Assembly: GCA_947177515.1 (NCBI GenBank)
Contig: CAMWUU010000115.1
Coordinates: forward strand, 1 to 9,510
DNA length: 9,510 nt
Origin: an uncultured Lachnospiraceae bacterium
Lineage (GTDB): Bacteria; Bacillota; Clostridia; Lachnospirales; Lachnospiraceae
Direction: 5' to 3'
The notes below the pieces were generated by a model. It was not told where the DNA came from and searched no databases. It worked only from the letters and a program-made list of their open reading frames with translations. This document shows positions 1 to 6,367 of the stretch, in pieces. Position numbers and translations under genes: made by a program. Numbering within the stretch: the stretch's first letter is position 1; the number at the start of each line of letters is the position of its first letter.

Positions 1-803
1 AGCTCGCAGACGGCATTCGCGCCCGCACGGGAAATCACCAGATCCGCCGCCGCAGACAGGTCGCTTAACTCCGCACTGATATATTCATACTGGACGTAAC
101 CTGCAATATTATTGTAGGAGGCATCCATCTTTCCCTTCCCACACAGGTGAACGACCTGGAACCGTTTTAAGAGCGTTGGCAGGAGATTGCGCACGGCCTC
201 ATTAACGGCAAGCGCACCGGTACTCCCGCCGACCACTAAGATCACTGGCCTGTCAGCACGGAATCCACAGAATTCAAGCCCACGGATGCGGTTCCCCGCA
301 AAGAGCTCACGCCTAATAGGCGTGCCAGTAAGCACTGCCTTGCCCTCCGGCAGATACTGCACGGTTTCCGGGAAATTTGCACATACTTTGACAGCAGACG
401 GGATTGCCAGCTTGTTGGCCAGCCCCGGTGTCATATCGGATTCATGCACAATTGCAGGGATTTTACAGCGTTTTGCCGCCAAACACACCGGCACCGAAAC
501 AAAACCGCCTTTGGAAAATACAATATCCGGCTTTAACTCACGCAAAAGTTTTTTTGCTTCCCGGAAACCTTTTATTACCCGGAACATATCCGAGAAATTT
601 TTCCGGTCAAAATACCGCCGCAGCTTCCCCGAAGAAATCCCATAATAAGGGATCCCCAGTTTCTCGATCAGTTCCTTCTCAATCCCCTGGTAGGAGCCAA
701 TATATTTTATATCGTAATCCTCTTCCTGTAATCTTGCAATCAGGGCAATATTCGGTGTGACATGCCCCGCCGTGCCGCCTCCCGTAAATACAATCCGCTT
801 CAT
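1..803 (-). CDS. murG: MurG, lipid II-forming GlcNAc transferase (3' end cut by window edge)
   Basis: Transfers GlcNAc from UDP-GlcNAc to lipid I on the inner face of the membrane, giving lipid II for peptidoglycan. The first 267 codons are present; the family is about 355-360 residues, so roughly 90 C-terminal residues lie beyond the window. Visible motifs: the glycine-rich loop TGGGTAGHVTPN (residues 7-18), HESDMTPGLANK (120-131, the MurG HExxxxPGxxNK signature), VGGSTGA (191-197, usually GGSQGA) and SRAGANAVCE (258-267), which belongs to the UDP-GlcNAc site. The start is the only in-frame ATG near the ribosome site. GGAGG at 818-822 lies 14 nt upstream, which is long, and overlaps the end of the intergenic gap after the TSCPD gene. 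The gap between the genes is 24 nt, so they are probably cotranscribed. Identity is certain from the motifs; only the far end is unseen. Confidence 0.96.
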   Translation of the reverse strand, partial: MKRIVFTGGGTAGHVTPNIALIARLQEEDYDIKYIGSYQGIEKELIEKLGIPYYGISSGKLRRYFDRKNFSDMFRVIKGFREAKKLLRELKPDIVFSKGGFVSVPVCLAAKRCKIPAIVHESDMTPGLANKLAIPSAVKVCANFPETVQYLPEGKAVLTGTPIRRELFAGNRIRGLEFCGFRADRPVILVVGGSTGALAVNEAVRNLLPTLLKRFQVVHLCGKGKMDASYNNIAGYVQYEYISAELSDLSAAADLVISRAGANAVCE

Positions 804-827
804 ATCTGCTTCATCCGCCTCCGGAAA

Positions 828-1076
828 TTATATGCTTTTGAGTGCTGTCGCGAGCTGGTCCGGGCAGGAGGTACTCTTCATCCCGCATACTGTCCCCTCA
901 AGGCGGCGAATCACTTCATCCACTGGCATACCTTCCACAAGCTTGCCAATCCCTTTGAGGTTGCCGTTGCAGCCCCCGACAAATGATACATTCCTGACAA
1001 CTTTTACCCCATCGACTTCATCAATATCAAAATTGATCTCCCGCGAACAGGTTCCTGTTGTTTTATAAGTCATCAT
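828..1076 (-). CDS. TSCPD domain-containing small protein (TIGR03905-like)
   Basis: A protein of about 82 residues with no assigned biochemical role. The name-giving motif T-S-C-P-D-Q-L-A is near the C-terminus, after a cysteine pattern that includes GTCS near the N-terminus, GGCNGN in the middle and VCG before the motif. TSCPD domains are also found at the end of some ribonucleotide reductases, where they are thought to bind metal; a metal site here is inference. An in-frame ATG exists two codons upstream at 1082, but GGGAGG would then be only 2 nt away. From the ATG at 1076 the spacing is 8 nt, so I chose that start; a further ATG follows directly. It is the first gene after the promoter at 1176-1204 and is followed 24 nt later by murG, which suggests shared transcription rather than shared function. 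Confidence 0.88.
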   Translation of the reverse strand: MMTYKTTGTCSREINFDIDEVDGVKVVRNVSFVGGCNGNLKGIGKLVEGMPVDEVIRRLEGTVCGMKSTSCPDQLATALKSI

Positions 1077-1122
1077 ATGCATTTCCTCCCTTAATTATTT
1101 ACACTATTTATGCACAGACACA

Positions 1123-1156
1123 GTGGAACGGCTGTTACCTATGTAATTTATTCCAC
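1123..1156. repeat. Inverted repeat in the leader of the TSCPD-murG operon
   Basis: GTGGAA at 1123-1128 is the exact reverse complement of TTCCAC at 1151-1156, with 22 nt between. It lies in the region transcribed from the minus-strand promoter at 1176-1204 and could form a 6-bp stem (7 with a G-U pair) in the leader RNA. The loop is long and the stem short, so it could be chance. It matches no riboswitch I know. Confidence 0.25.
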
Positions 1157-1175
1157 TCTTGCCGATGTGACCACT

Positions 1176-1204
1176 ATTTTATATCATTTTTCGCAAATAT
1201 GCAA
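1176..1204 (-). promoter_or_regulatory. Probable sigma-A promoter for TSCPD-murG
   Basis: Read on the minus strand: -35 TTGCAT (1204-1199), a 17-nt spacer, and -10 TAAAAT (1181-1176). Transcription would start near 1169 and give a leader of about 90 nt before the TSCPD gene. The -35 matches four of six consensus bases and the -10 five of six. It diverges from the promoter at 1302-1330, and the two share an A+T-rich interval. Confidence 0.55.
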
Positions 1205-1301
1205 ATGGTTTTTTCGGATTTTGATGTTTTGGACTGATTTTTGGTTCTTTCTGCCATATTTTACGCTTAAAACCGAATGAAACTTTCCCTGTCCGGTTTC
1301 G

Positions 1302-1330
1302 TTGCATTCTGCCCTTTCCTGTGTTATAAT
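1302..1330 (+). promoter_or_regulatory. Strong sigma-A promoter with extended -10, for the GH43 gene
   Basis: -35 TTGCAT at 1302-1307, a 17-nt spacer, and a perfect -10 TATAAT at 1325-1330 preceded by TGT, which makes an extended -10. Expected start near 1337, giving a leader of about 124 nt before the ATG at 1461. A GAAAC/GTTTC inverted repeat (1279-1283 and 1296-1300) sits just upstream of the -35 and could be a regulator site, though it is short. Confidence 0.75.
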
Positions 1331-1388
1331 CCAGACAACAAACACCAAAAAGCGAAAGGCGAAGGGTGGAAACAAAATTTTCATCCAG

Positions 1389-1414
1389 TAAGTTTTGTGC
1401 TGCGCCAAAACTTA
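1389..1414 (+). promoter_or_regulatory. Perfect 9-bp inverted repeat in the GH43 leader
   Basis: TAAGTTTTG (1389-1397) is the exact reverse complement of CAAAACTTA (1406-1414), with 8 nt between. It lies about 50 nt downstream of the predicted transcription start and about 45 nt before the start codon. It could be an operator placed after the promoter, blocking elongation, or an RNA hairpin. No U-run follows, so it is not an intrinsic terminator. Which of the two it is cannot be told from sequence; a regulator responding to the enzyme's sugar substrate would be the usual reason for such a site. Confidence 0.5.
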
Positions 1415-1460
1415 AGCCATGGGCTACTCCTAAAAAACAGCCGCAGCATGGAGGCTAAAA

Positions 1461-3338
1461 ATGGTATCTGCACTTGTATATACCCGGAAGGGGGAAAAGT
1501 ATTATTATAGCGGGAACGATGGGAATTACCCCGGTCTACGCGCCGAAAACTGTGATGTATTTGATGCGCTGCATCTAGCACTGAGCCGTGATGGGAAGAA
1601 TTTTGTCCCGATGCGCAACAATACAGGGATCTTATTTGCTAAAGCGGACTTCTTAAGCGGAGTACCCGGAGGGATCACTAGGACACTCATCGATCCTTGG
1701 GTGTTCCGCCATCCGGACGGTTCCTTTGGTCTTTGCGCAGTGCGCCGCGGCCAAAACTGTCCAGATCCGACAAGCACCGGCTGCATGGTGCTGTTTCGTT
1801 CGGATAACCTTGTAACCTATCAGGAGGTCCGCCTTTTAAAACTTGCAGATCAGGAGATCCGACACCCTAAATGTCGTTTTCAGGAAGACCGGAATATGTA
1901 CTGTATCGAATGGGAAACAAAGGAAGGACTCTACCGCGGATTTACTAGACATTTTCTGGATCTTTCTGATATAACGCCCCTTGATGCCCCATCCTTTGAA
2001 TCCGTAAAAGACTGCGGGATTGTGGATGCCGTTTTAGGAAACACGATCGAAATCAGTGAGGAGGAAGCCAAAATAATCGAAGGATACCTGGGAGAAATTT
2101 CAAATATCGGGGTCGAACCTCTGTATCTGGAAGTGGAAACAGGTGCAACCATTGACCTAGCTAACCTGCCAAAAGCCATATGCCGCTACAATGACGGTTC
2201 CTCCCACAAAAAGGCAGTCCGCTGGGATATGGATGCCCTTTCCGGTATTGATACGGCAAAACCGGGGGAATATGAAATCCACGGGGAAATACAACAAACG
2301 GATTACCCCTTCCCTTTTCTTTCTGACCATATTTCCGACCCATGCATCTGCAATTACCATGGGCGCTATTTCCTGTCCGCCTCAGGGCAGCACAGCGTTA
2401 CCTTCCGTATCAGTGATACCCTAAAAGGTCTTCCGATGGCAAAACCGATAACGGTATATTCTTTCCCGGAATCCGATACGCATGCCAATATATGGGCACA
2501 GGAAATGCATGTGATAAATGGCGTACCTTACGTGTTTACTACAGTGGGGGAACGGGAATGGTACACTGTCCGCAGCCATGTGCTGCGCTGTAACGGGGAT
2601 CCAGCCAACAAAAATGACTGGGAAGCACCGCGCCCCGTATGCAAACCGGATGGCACAGAACTAGAACCGGATGGCATTTCCCTTGACATGACCTATTTTT
2701 GTGTGGGAGGGGTACATTATGTAATGTGGTCAAACCGCAAATTCCCAAAGCGCACCAAAACGGAAATTGTTGCGGATTCTGCGGATATCTATATAGCAAC
2801 CATCGATCCGGCACAGCCCTGGCAGCTCACCACAAACCCGGTATGTATTTTGCGCCCGATGTATGGCTGGGATCGTTATGAAACACCTGTTGACGAAGGA
2901 CCATATCTGCTCCGGCATGGAAACGATTTGTTTGTCACCATATCCGGTTCAAGCACCGGTCTGGCTGACCTTTACTGTATTGGCCTGCTACACGCGAAGC
3001 AGGATGCCAACCTGCTCTCCCCTGAAAGCTGGGAATGGCTTCCATATCCGATTTTAACGAAGGAAAGTATTCCCGGCGAGTACGGTCCCGGTCATAACTG
3101 TTTTATCAGGGATCAGGAAAGTGGGGACGATTTGTTAGTTTACCATGCAGTACCACATGCAAAGGATGGTAAAACCCTGGGTCGCCATATGGGAATCCGC
3201 AGGGTACATTGGGCAGCAAACGGTTACCCTTATCTGGAAATGACAAAGGAGAGGGACTTAAACCCCGCATATAAGAATGTAACCTTAAAAATATCCGTGC
3301 GCCGTCCATCTACAAAAAATCCGGCGGCTCCATTGTGA
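1461..3338 (+). CDS. GH43-type glycoside hydrolase with Ig-like (Big_4-like) insert
   Basis: A 625-residue probable exo-acting glycosidase, likely on arabinose- or xylose-containing oligosaccharides as for most GH43 enzymes; the exact substrate is not readable. Residues 1-185 form an N-terminal propeller-like half with its own DPW (78-80) and WET motifs. Residues about 187-277 hold a linker and a small beta domain resembling bacterial Ig-like group 4. The C-terminal GH43 propeller follows, with candidate base D293 (SDP), IWAQE (344-348), candidate pKa-modulating D409 (LDMTYF), candidate acid E479 (DEGP) and the conserved H545 (GPGHN). There is no signal peptide or membrane segment, so it should act in the cytoplasm on imported sugars. 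GGAGG at 1450-1454, 6 nt before the ATG, fixes the start. It stands alone, with no transporter or regulator gene beside it, and I see no clear terminator after it. Confidence 0.87.
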   Translation: MVSALVYTRKGEKYYYSGNDGNYPGLRAENCDVFDALHLALSRDGKNFVPMRNNTGILFAKADFLSGVPGGITRTLIDPWVFRHPDGSFGLCAVRRGQNCPDPTSTGCMVLFRSDNLVTYQEVRLLKLADQEIRHPKCRFQEDRNMYCIEWETKEGLYRGFTRHFLDLSDITPLDAPSFESVKDCGIVDAVLGNTIEISEEEAKIIEGYLGEISNIGVEPLYLEVETGATIDLANLPKAICRYNDGSSHKKAVRWDMDALSGIDTAKPGEYEIHGEIQQTDYPFPFLSDHISDPCICNYHGRYFLSASGQHSVTFRISDTLKGLPMAKPITVYSFPESDTHANIWAQEMHVINGVPYVFTTVGEREWYTVRSHVLRCNGDPANKNDWEAPRPVCKPDGTELEPDGISLDMTYFCVGGVHYVMWSNRKFPKRTKTEIVADSADIYIATIDPAQPWQLTTNPVCILRPMYGWDRYETPVDEGPYLLRHGNDLFVTISGSSTGLADLYCIGLLHAKQDANLLSPESWEWLPYPILTKESIPGEYGPGHNCFIRDQESGDDLLVYHAVPHAKDGKTLGRHMGIRRVHWAANGYPYLEMTKERDLNPAYKNVTLKISVRRPSTKNPAAPL

Positions 3339-3429
3339 TGATCCCACAATACAGGCAAAACGGCTATCCGTAAAACTGCCCTGCCGCCCGCCAATCACGA
3401 AAAATGCAAATTTCTGGAAAAAAATATTC

Positions 3430-3459
3430 TTGCATAGCATGGCTGGATCATGGTATAAT
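3430..3459 (+). promoter_or_regulatory. Sigma-A promoter with extended -10, for mtnN-phosphatase-rpiB
   Basis: -35 TTGCAT at 3430-3435, an 18-nt spacer, and a perfect TATAAT at 3454-3459 preceded by TGG (extended -10). Transcription should start near 3466. This supports starting mtnN at 3559, because the longer open frame beginning at 3430 would start inside the promoter. Confidence 0.72.
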
Positions 3460-3504
3460 ATCGGCAAGGCAAAGCACATAATCCATTCCCCATCAAACCG
3501 GGGT

Positions 3505-3522
3505 ACCGCTGACTGCGGTCAG
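3505..3522 (+). other. Two competing small hairpins in the mtnN leader
   Basis: ACCGC (3505-3509) can pair with GCGGT (3515-3519), and CTGAC (3509-3513) can pair with GTCAG (3518-3522). The two five-pair stems overlap and exclude each other. They lie in a leader of roughly 93 nt between the promoter and the mtnN start. The gene product acts on SAH, but I do not see the conserved core of an SAH or SAM riboswitch. The stems are short and may be chance. Confidence 0.22.
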
Positions 3523-3558
3523 GCACAGAAGGAACATAAGAAAGGCAGGTATACATTT

Positions 3559-4251
3559 ATGGTAGGAATCATCGGCGCAATGGAAGAGGAAGTAGAAAAA
3601 CTCACCGCACAGATGGAAGATGTTACAGTAACGCACAAAGCTGGTATGGCATTCCATGCAGGAACATTATGCGGCAGGGATGCCGTTGTCGTGCGTTCCG
3701 GCATCGGAAAGGTAAATGCAGGGATCTGCACACAGATTTTGGCCGACCTTTTCCATGTTGATATGGTCATTAATACCGGCATCGCCGGATCGCTTAATGC
3801 CCATATCAATATCGGGGATATCGTTCTGTCTTCGGACTCCCTGCAACACGATGTGGATGCGGCAGCATTTGGCTATGGACCGGGGATTATCCCGCGCATG
3901 GAAACCTCCGTTTTTCCTGCCGATGAACGCCTTCTCGCGCTGGCTAAAGCCGCATGTGAGAAGGTAAACCCTGAAATCCAGGTATTTACTGGCCGTGTGG
4001 TCAGCGGAGATCAGTTCATTGCCGACAGCGGGAAAAAACAGTATCTCCTAGAACAATTCCACCCCATGTGCACGGAAATGGAGGGAGCTGCTATTGCACA
4101 GGCGGCATACCTGAATCGGATTCCCTACCTGATTATCCGTGCGATCTCTGACAAAGCGGATGGCAGCGCCCAAATGGATTACCCCGTTTTTGAAGCGGCG
4201 GCAATAAAGCATACAGTAAAGCTTGTCCTTCAGCTTTGCAATACTTTATAG
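3559..4251 (+). CDS. mtnN: 5'-methylthioadenosine/S-adenosylhomocysteine nucleosidase
   Basis: Cytoplasmic enzyme that splits methylthioadenosine and S-adenosylhomocysteine into adenine plus methylthioribose or S-ribosylhomocysteine, removing inhibitory by-products of SAM use and feeding methionine salvage or autoinducer-2 synthesis. At 230 residues it matches the family (about 230). It opens with GIIGAMEEEV, whose last Glu (E11) corresponds to catalytic E12 of the E. coli enzyme. It also has SGIGKVNA (47-54), NTGIAG (72-77), VVSGDQFI (147-154), TEMEGAA (172-178, ribose-binding E175) and AISD (195-198) with the catalytic Asp at 198. An open frame extends upstream to 3430 but overlaps the promoter, and the family match begins at 3559. 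The ribosome site (AGG at 3547-3549) is weak. First gene of the operon; the next one begins 9 nt after its stop. Confidence 0.96.
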   Translation: MVGIIGAMEEEVEKLTAQMEDVTVTHKAGMAFHAGTLCGRDAVVVRSGIGKVNAGICTQILADLFHVDMVINTGIAGSLNAHINIGDIVLSSDSLQHDVDAAAFGYGPGIIPRMETSVFPADERLLALAKAACEKVNPEIQVFTGRVVSGDQFIADSGKKQYLLEQFHPMCTEMEGAAIAQAAYLNRIPYLIIRAISDKADGSAQMDYPVFEAAAIKHTVKLVLQLCNTL

Positions 4252-4260
4252 TGAGGGTCT

Positions 4261-4788
4261 ATGATTTCAAAACTGATTTTTGTATGTACGGATAACACAT
4301 GTATGGGACCGATCGCCGAAACGATCTTTAAGAATGCTGTCCACGGACTTACACTAGAGGTCTGTTCCCGCGGGCTGGTTGTTTTGTTCCCGGAACCGGT
4401 CAACCCAAAGGCGGAAACACTGCTTGCAACACATGGTCTTATTATGAGCAACCATACCGCAAGACAGTTTAAGGCGGAGGAAGTGGATGAAGATACTCTG
4501 ATCCTAACCATGAACACCGCCCAGAAACGCCGTCTTGCAACCGACTTCTTTATTAACGACAATGTTTATACACTCCCGGAATACGCGGGCGCACATGGGG
4601 ATGTAGAAGATCCTTACGGCAAAGAAACAAAGGATTACGAATCGTGCTATACAGAATTGTATGGATGGATACAAAAAGTAATCTACCGTCTGCTTCACGG
4701 AAAACTTCCGGAAATTACCGTACAGGACGGGGAACTACATAACAATATTATTTCAGGAGGAGAAAAAAATGATAGCAATTGGCAGTGA
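4261..4788 (+). CDS. Low-molecular-weight phosphatase homologue (YwlE-like) with altered P-loop
   Basis: A 175-residue member of the low-molecular-weight protein phosphatase family, whose active members dephosphorylate phosphotyrosine or, in YwlE, phosphoarginine. The fold signature starts at residue 7: FVCTDNTCMGPIAE. The usual catalytic loop is C-x4-C-R-S; here nucleophile C9 and C14 are present, but the phosphate-binding Arg is Met (M15) and the following Ser/Thr is Gly (G16). The general-acid Asp-Pro is kept (D117-P118), as is the clostridial stretch LVVLFPEPVNPKAE (39-52). The protein may be inactive or changed in role; this is inference. GAGGG lies 3 nt before the ATG, a short spacing. 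Its final 20 nt overlap rpiB, so translation of the two is probably coupled. It is 9 nt after mtnN. The family call is firm, the activity uncertain. Confidence 0.88.
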   Translation: MISKLIFVCTDNTCMGPIAETIFKNAVHGLTLEVCSRGLVVLFPEPVNPKAETLLATHGLIMSNHTARQFKAEEVDEDTLILTMNTAQKRRLATDFFINDNVYTLPEYAGAHGDVEDPYGKETKDYESCYTELYGWIQKVIYRLLHGKLPEITVQDGELHNNIISGGEKNDSNWQ

Positions 4789-5200
4789 TCACGGCGGTTA
4801 TGAACTGAAAAAGGAAATTATCAAGCACCTGGCACAACGAGGCATTGAATGCAAGGATTTTGGAACGGATTCGACTGCTTCCTGCGACTATCCGGTTTAT
4901 GGTAAAGCAGTAGCGAATGCTGTAGCAAAGGGGGAATGCGAGAAAGGGATATTGATCTGCGGTACCGGCATCGGAATCTCCATGACCGCAAACAAGATAA
5001 AAGGCATCCGCTGCGCCCTCTGCCATGACTGCTTTTCCGCAGAGGCGACAAGGCTGCACAATAATGCAAATATCCTTGCCATGGGAGGGCGCGTGGTTGG
5101 TGCCGGACTGGCGTTGAAAATTGTGGATACCTTCCTTGATACGCCATTTTCCAACGACGAACGGCATATCCGCAGAATTTCGCAGATCGAATCTGAGTAG
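4769..5200 (+). CDS. rpiB: Ribose-5-phosphate isomerase B
   Basis: Interconverts ribose 5-phosphate and ribulose 5-phosphate in the pentose phosphate pathway; some RpiB/LacA-family members use other sugar phosphates such as allose 6-phosphate. At 143 residues it is the normal length. Landmarks: SDHGGYELK (6-14) with substrate-binding D7 and H8; CGTGIGIS (64-71) with the catalytic base C64 and T66; LHNNANILAMGGR (96-108) with H97; and R132/R136 in ERHIRRI for the phosphate. All catalytic residues are in place. AGGAGG at 4755-4760, 8 nt before the ATG, is the best ribosome site in the operon and lies within the phosphatase gene, whose end overlaps this start by 20 nt. Last gene of the operon; it faces sua5 across a 28-bp gap. 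Confidence 0.95.
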   Translation: MIAIGSDHGGYELKKEIIKHLAQRGIECKDFGTDSTASCDYPVYGKAVANAVAKGECEKGILICGTGIGISMTANKIKGIRCALCHDCFSAEATRLHNNANILAMGGRVVGAGLALKIVDTFLDTPFSNDERHIRRISQIESE

Positions 5201-5228
5201 GGTAAAAATTTCCACCCCCTTTTCTCTT

Positions 5229-6293
5229 CTATTCCGCCCCCACATAAATGACCTGATAACCGGCTGCCTTAAGCAGCCGGTTCATAATTGCAGGACCCAA
5301 ATTCCCATCCGGAAAACTCTCGGAAAAAATATATTCCACGCCGCCATCATCAAAACTGCGCAGCACATCAAACAGGCGTGCCGCAATTATTTCTTCCTGG
5401 GCGCGCCCCCCGATACTTTTTACCACCGGGCAGGTGTAGGCTCCTTTCGTTTCCTCTGTTGCAAGTACCGCGCAGGTATAGCCTTCCCCCATCTTTTCTT
5501 CCACAGCACGGTTAACCGCCGCTACTACCGCCTTTTGCTCCCCTTCATAAATCGTAAGGTTTCCCTTCGGCGCATAATGGCGATACTTCATCCCCGGTGC
5601 CTTCGCCACTATATCTTTCTGCATGGTTTTTGCAATAACGGCAGGATCATACTCCACATCCGGCAAAATGGGAAGCAGATCCTCGCGCGATAGGTAGCCC
5701 GGCCGCAGGATCACCGGTTTTTCCCCCGACAGGTCAAGAATTGTCGATTCCAGCCCAATCGTGGTTTCCCCGCCATCTAGGATCAACCCGATCCGCCCTG
5801 CAAGATCCTTATACACATGTTCCGCCCTCGTCGTGCTGGGTCTGCCTGATGCATTTGCACTTGGTGCCGCAATATAGAGTCCCGACTCCGCAATCAACAT
5901 CCGGGCAACCGCATCCGAGGGCATACGGATGGCAACAGTGGGAAGTCCCCCCGTCGTACTGTCTGGGACAACAGGCTTTTTCTTGAGAATCATGGTTAGT
6001 GGTCCTGGCCAAAAGTACTTAGCACACTCCCATGCCATCAAAGGGATTTCCTCTGCTAACCCAGACAGTGCGTCCTTGTCTGCAATATGCACAATCAGGG
6101 GATTATCAGACGGCCGCCCTTTCGCCGCGTATATTTTAGCCGACGCAGACTTATCCAGCGCGTTCCCGCCAAGCCCATATACGGTTTCAGTCGGGAACGC
6201 TACCAGCCCCCCAGAACGCAGGATATCCACTGCCTCGGCAAAGTCTTCTTTTTTCAGTTTTTCACGATTGATTTTTTTTATAATTGTTTCCAT
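5229..6293 (-). CDS. Threonylcarbamoyl-AMP synthase (Sua5/YwlC type)
   Basis: Makes L-threonylcarbamoyl-AMP from threonine, bicarbonate and ATP, the first step of the t6A modification at position 37 of ANN-decoding tRNAs. The protein is 354 residues, the two-domain Sua5 form. The YrdC domain comes first (about 10-200): FPTETVYGLGGNA (33-45), KGRPSDNPL (58-66), VAIRMP (120-125) and APSANASGRPS (143-153). The linker PGMKYRHYAP (233-242) and the C-terminal Sua5 domain ending in NRLLKAAGY follow. Another in-frame ATG exists 8 codons upstream at 6317, but it has no ribosome site, whereas GGAG lies 4 nt before the ATG at 6293. It is 74 nt behind the amidase gene and may be transcribed with it. This gene corresponds to ywlC of B. 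subtilis, whose neighbours ywlE and ywlF match the two genes facing it here. Confidence 0.94.
   Translation of the reverse strand: METIIKKINREKLKKEDFAEAVDILRSGGLVAFPTETVYGLGGNALDKSASAKIYAAKGRPSDNPLIVHIADKDALSGLAEEIPLMAWECAKYFWPGPLTMILKKKPVVPDSTTGGLPTVAIRMPSDAVARMLIAESGLYIAAPSANASGRPSTTRAEHVYKDLAGRIGLILDGGETTIGLESTILDLSGEKPVILRPGYLSREDLLPILPDVEYDPAVIAKTMQKDIVAKAPGMKYRHYAPKGNLTIYEGEQKAVVAAVNRAVEEKMGEGYTCAVLATEETKGAYTCPVVKSIGGRAQEEIIAARLFDVLRSFDDGGVEYIFSESFPDGNLGPAIMNRLLKAAGYQVIYVGAE
5258..5282. repeat. Perfect 10-bp inverted repeat inside the 3' end of sua5
   Basis: AACCGGCTGC (5258-5267) and GCAGCCGGTT (5273-5282) are exact reverse complements around a 5-nt loop. It is the strongest GC-rich hairpin in the convergent region between rpiB and sua5. 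It lies inside the sua5 coding sequence (codons for NRLLKAAGY) and 58 nt past the rpiB stop. No T-run follows on either strand, so it is not a classical terminator, but it could help stop or protect the rpiB transcript. Part of the symmetry may come from the conserved protein motif. Confidence 0.45.
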
Positions 6294-6367
6294 ATTTCTC
6301 CATTTTTTGGCATCCATATTTCTATGCTTTTCTGGTACAGCTTATAATACAAGTTTTCTATATCGAT

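Noticed and set aside
187..760. Two plus-strand open frames of 152 and 118 codons
   Set aside because: They lie opposite murG, whose reading frame carries clear family motifs; neither product has recognisable features.
3339..3429. Terminator after the GH43 gene
   Set aside because: Only a 4-bp ACGG/CCGT hairpin without a T-run is visible; too weak to call.
3430..3558. Longer mtnN product beginning at 3430
   Set aside because: It would start on the -35 of a good promoter, has no ribosome site, and homology begins at 3559.
3466..3558. SAH or SAM riboswitch in the mtnN leader
   Set aside because: None of the conserved core sequences of the SAH or SAM classes I know is present.
5200..5222. GGGT/ACCC followed by a pyrimidine tract, as a terminator for rpiB
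   Set aside because: Only four pairs with a 10-nt A+T loop and a C-rich, interrupted T-run.
6294..6367. Separate promoter for sua5
   Set aside because: The best pair on the minus strand (TGTAAA, 17 nt, TATTAT) has a poor -35, so cotranscription with cwlD is as likely.
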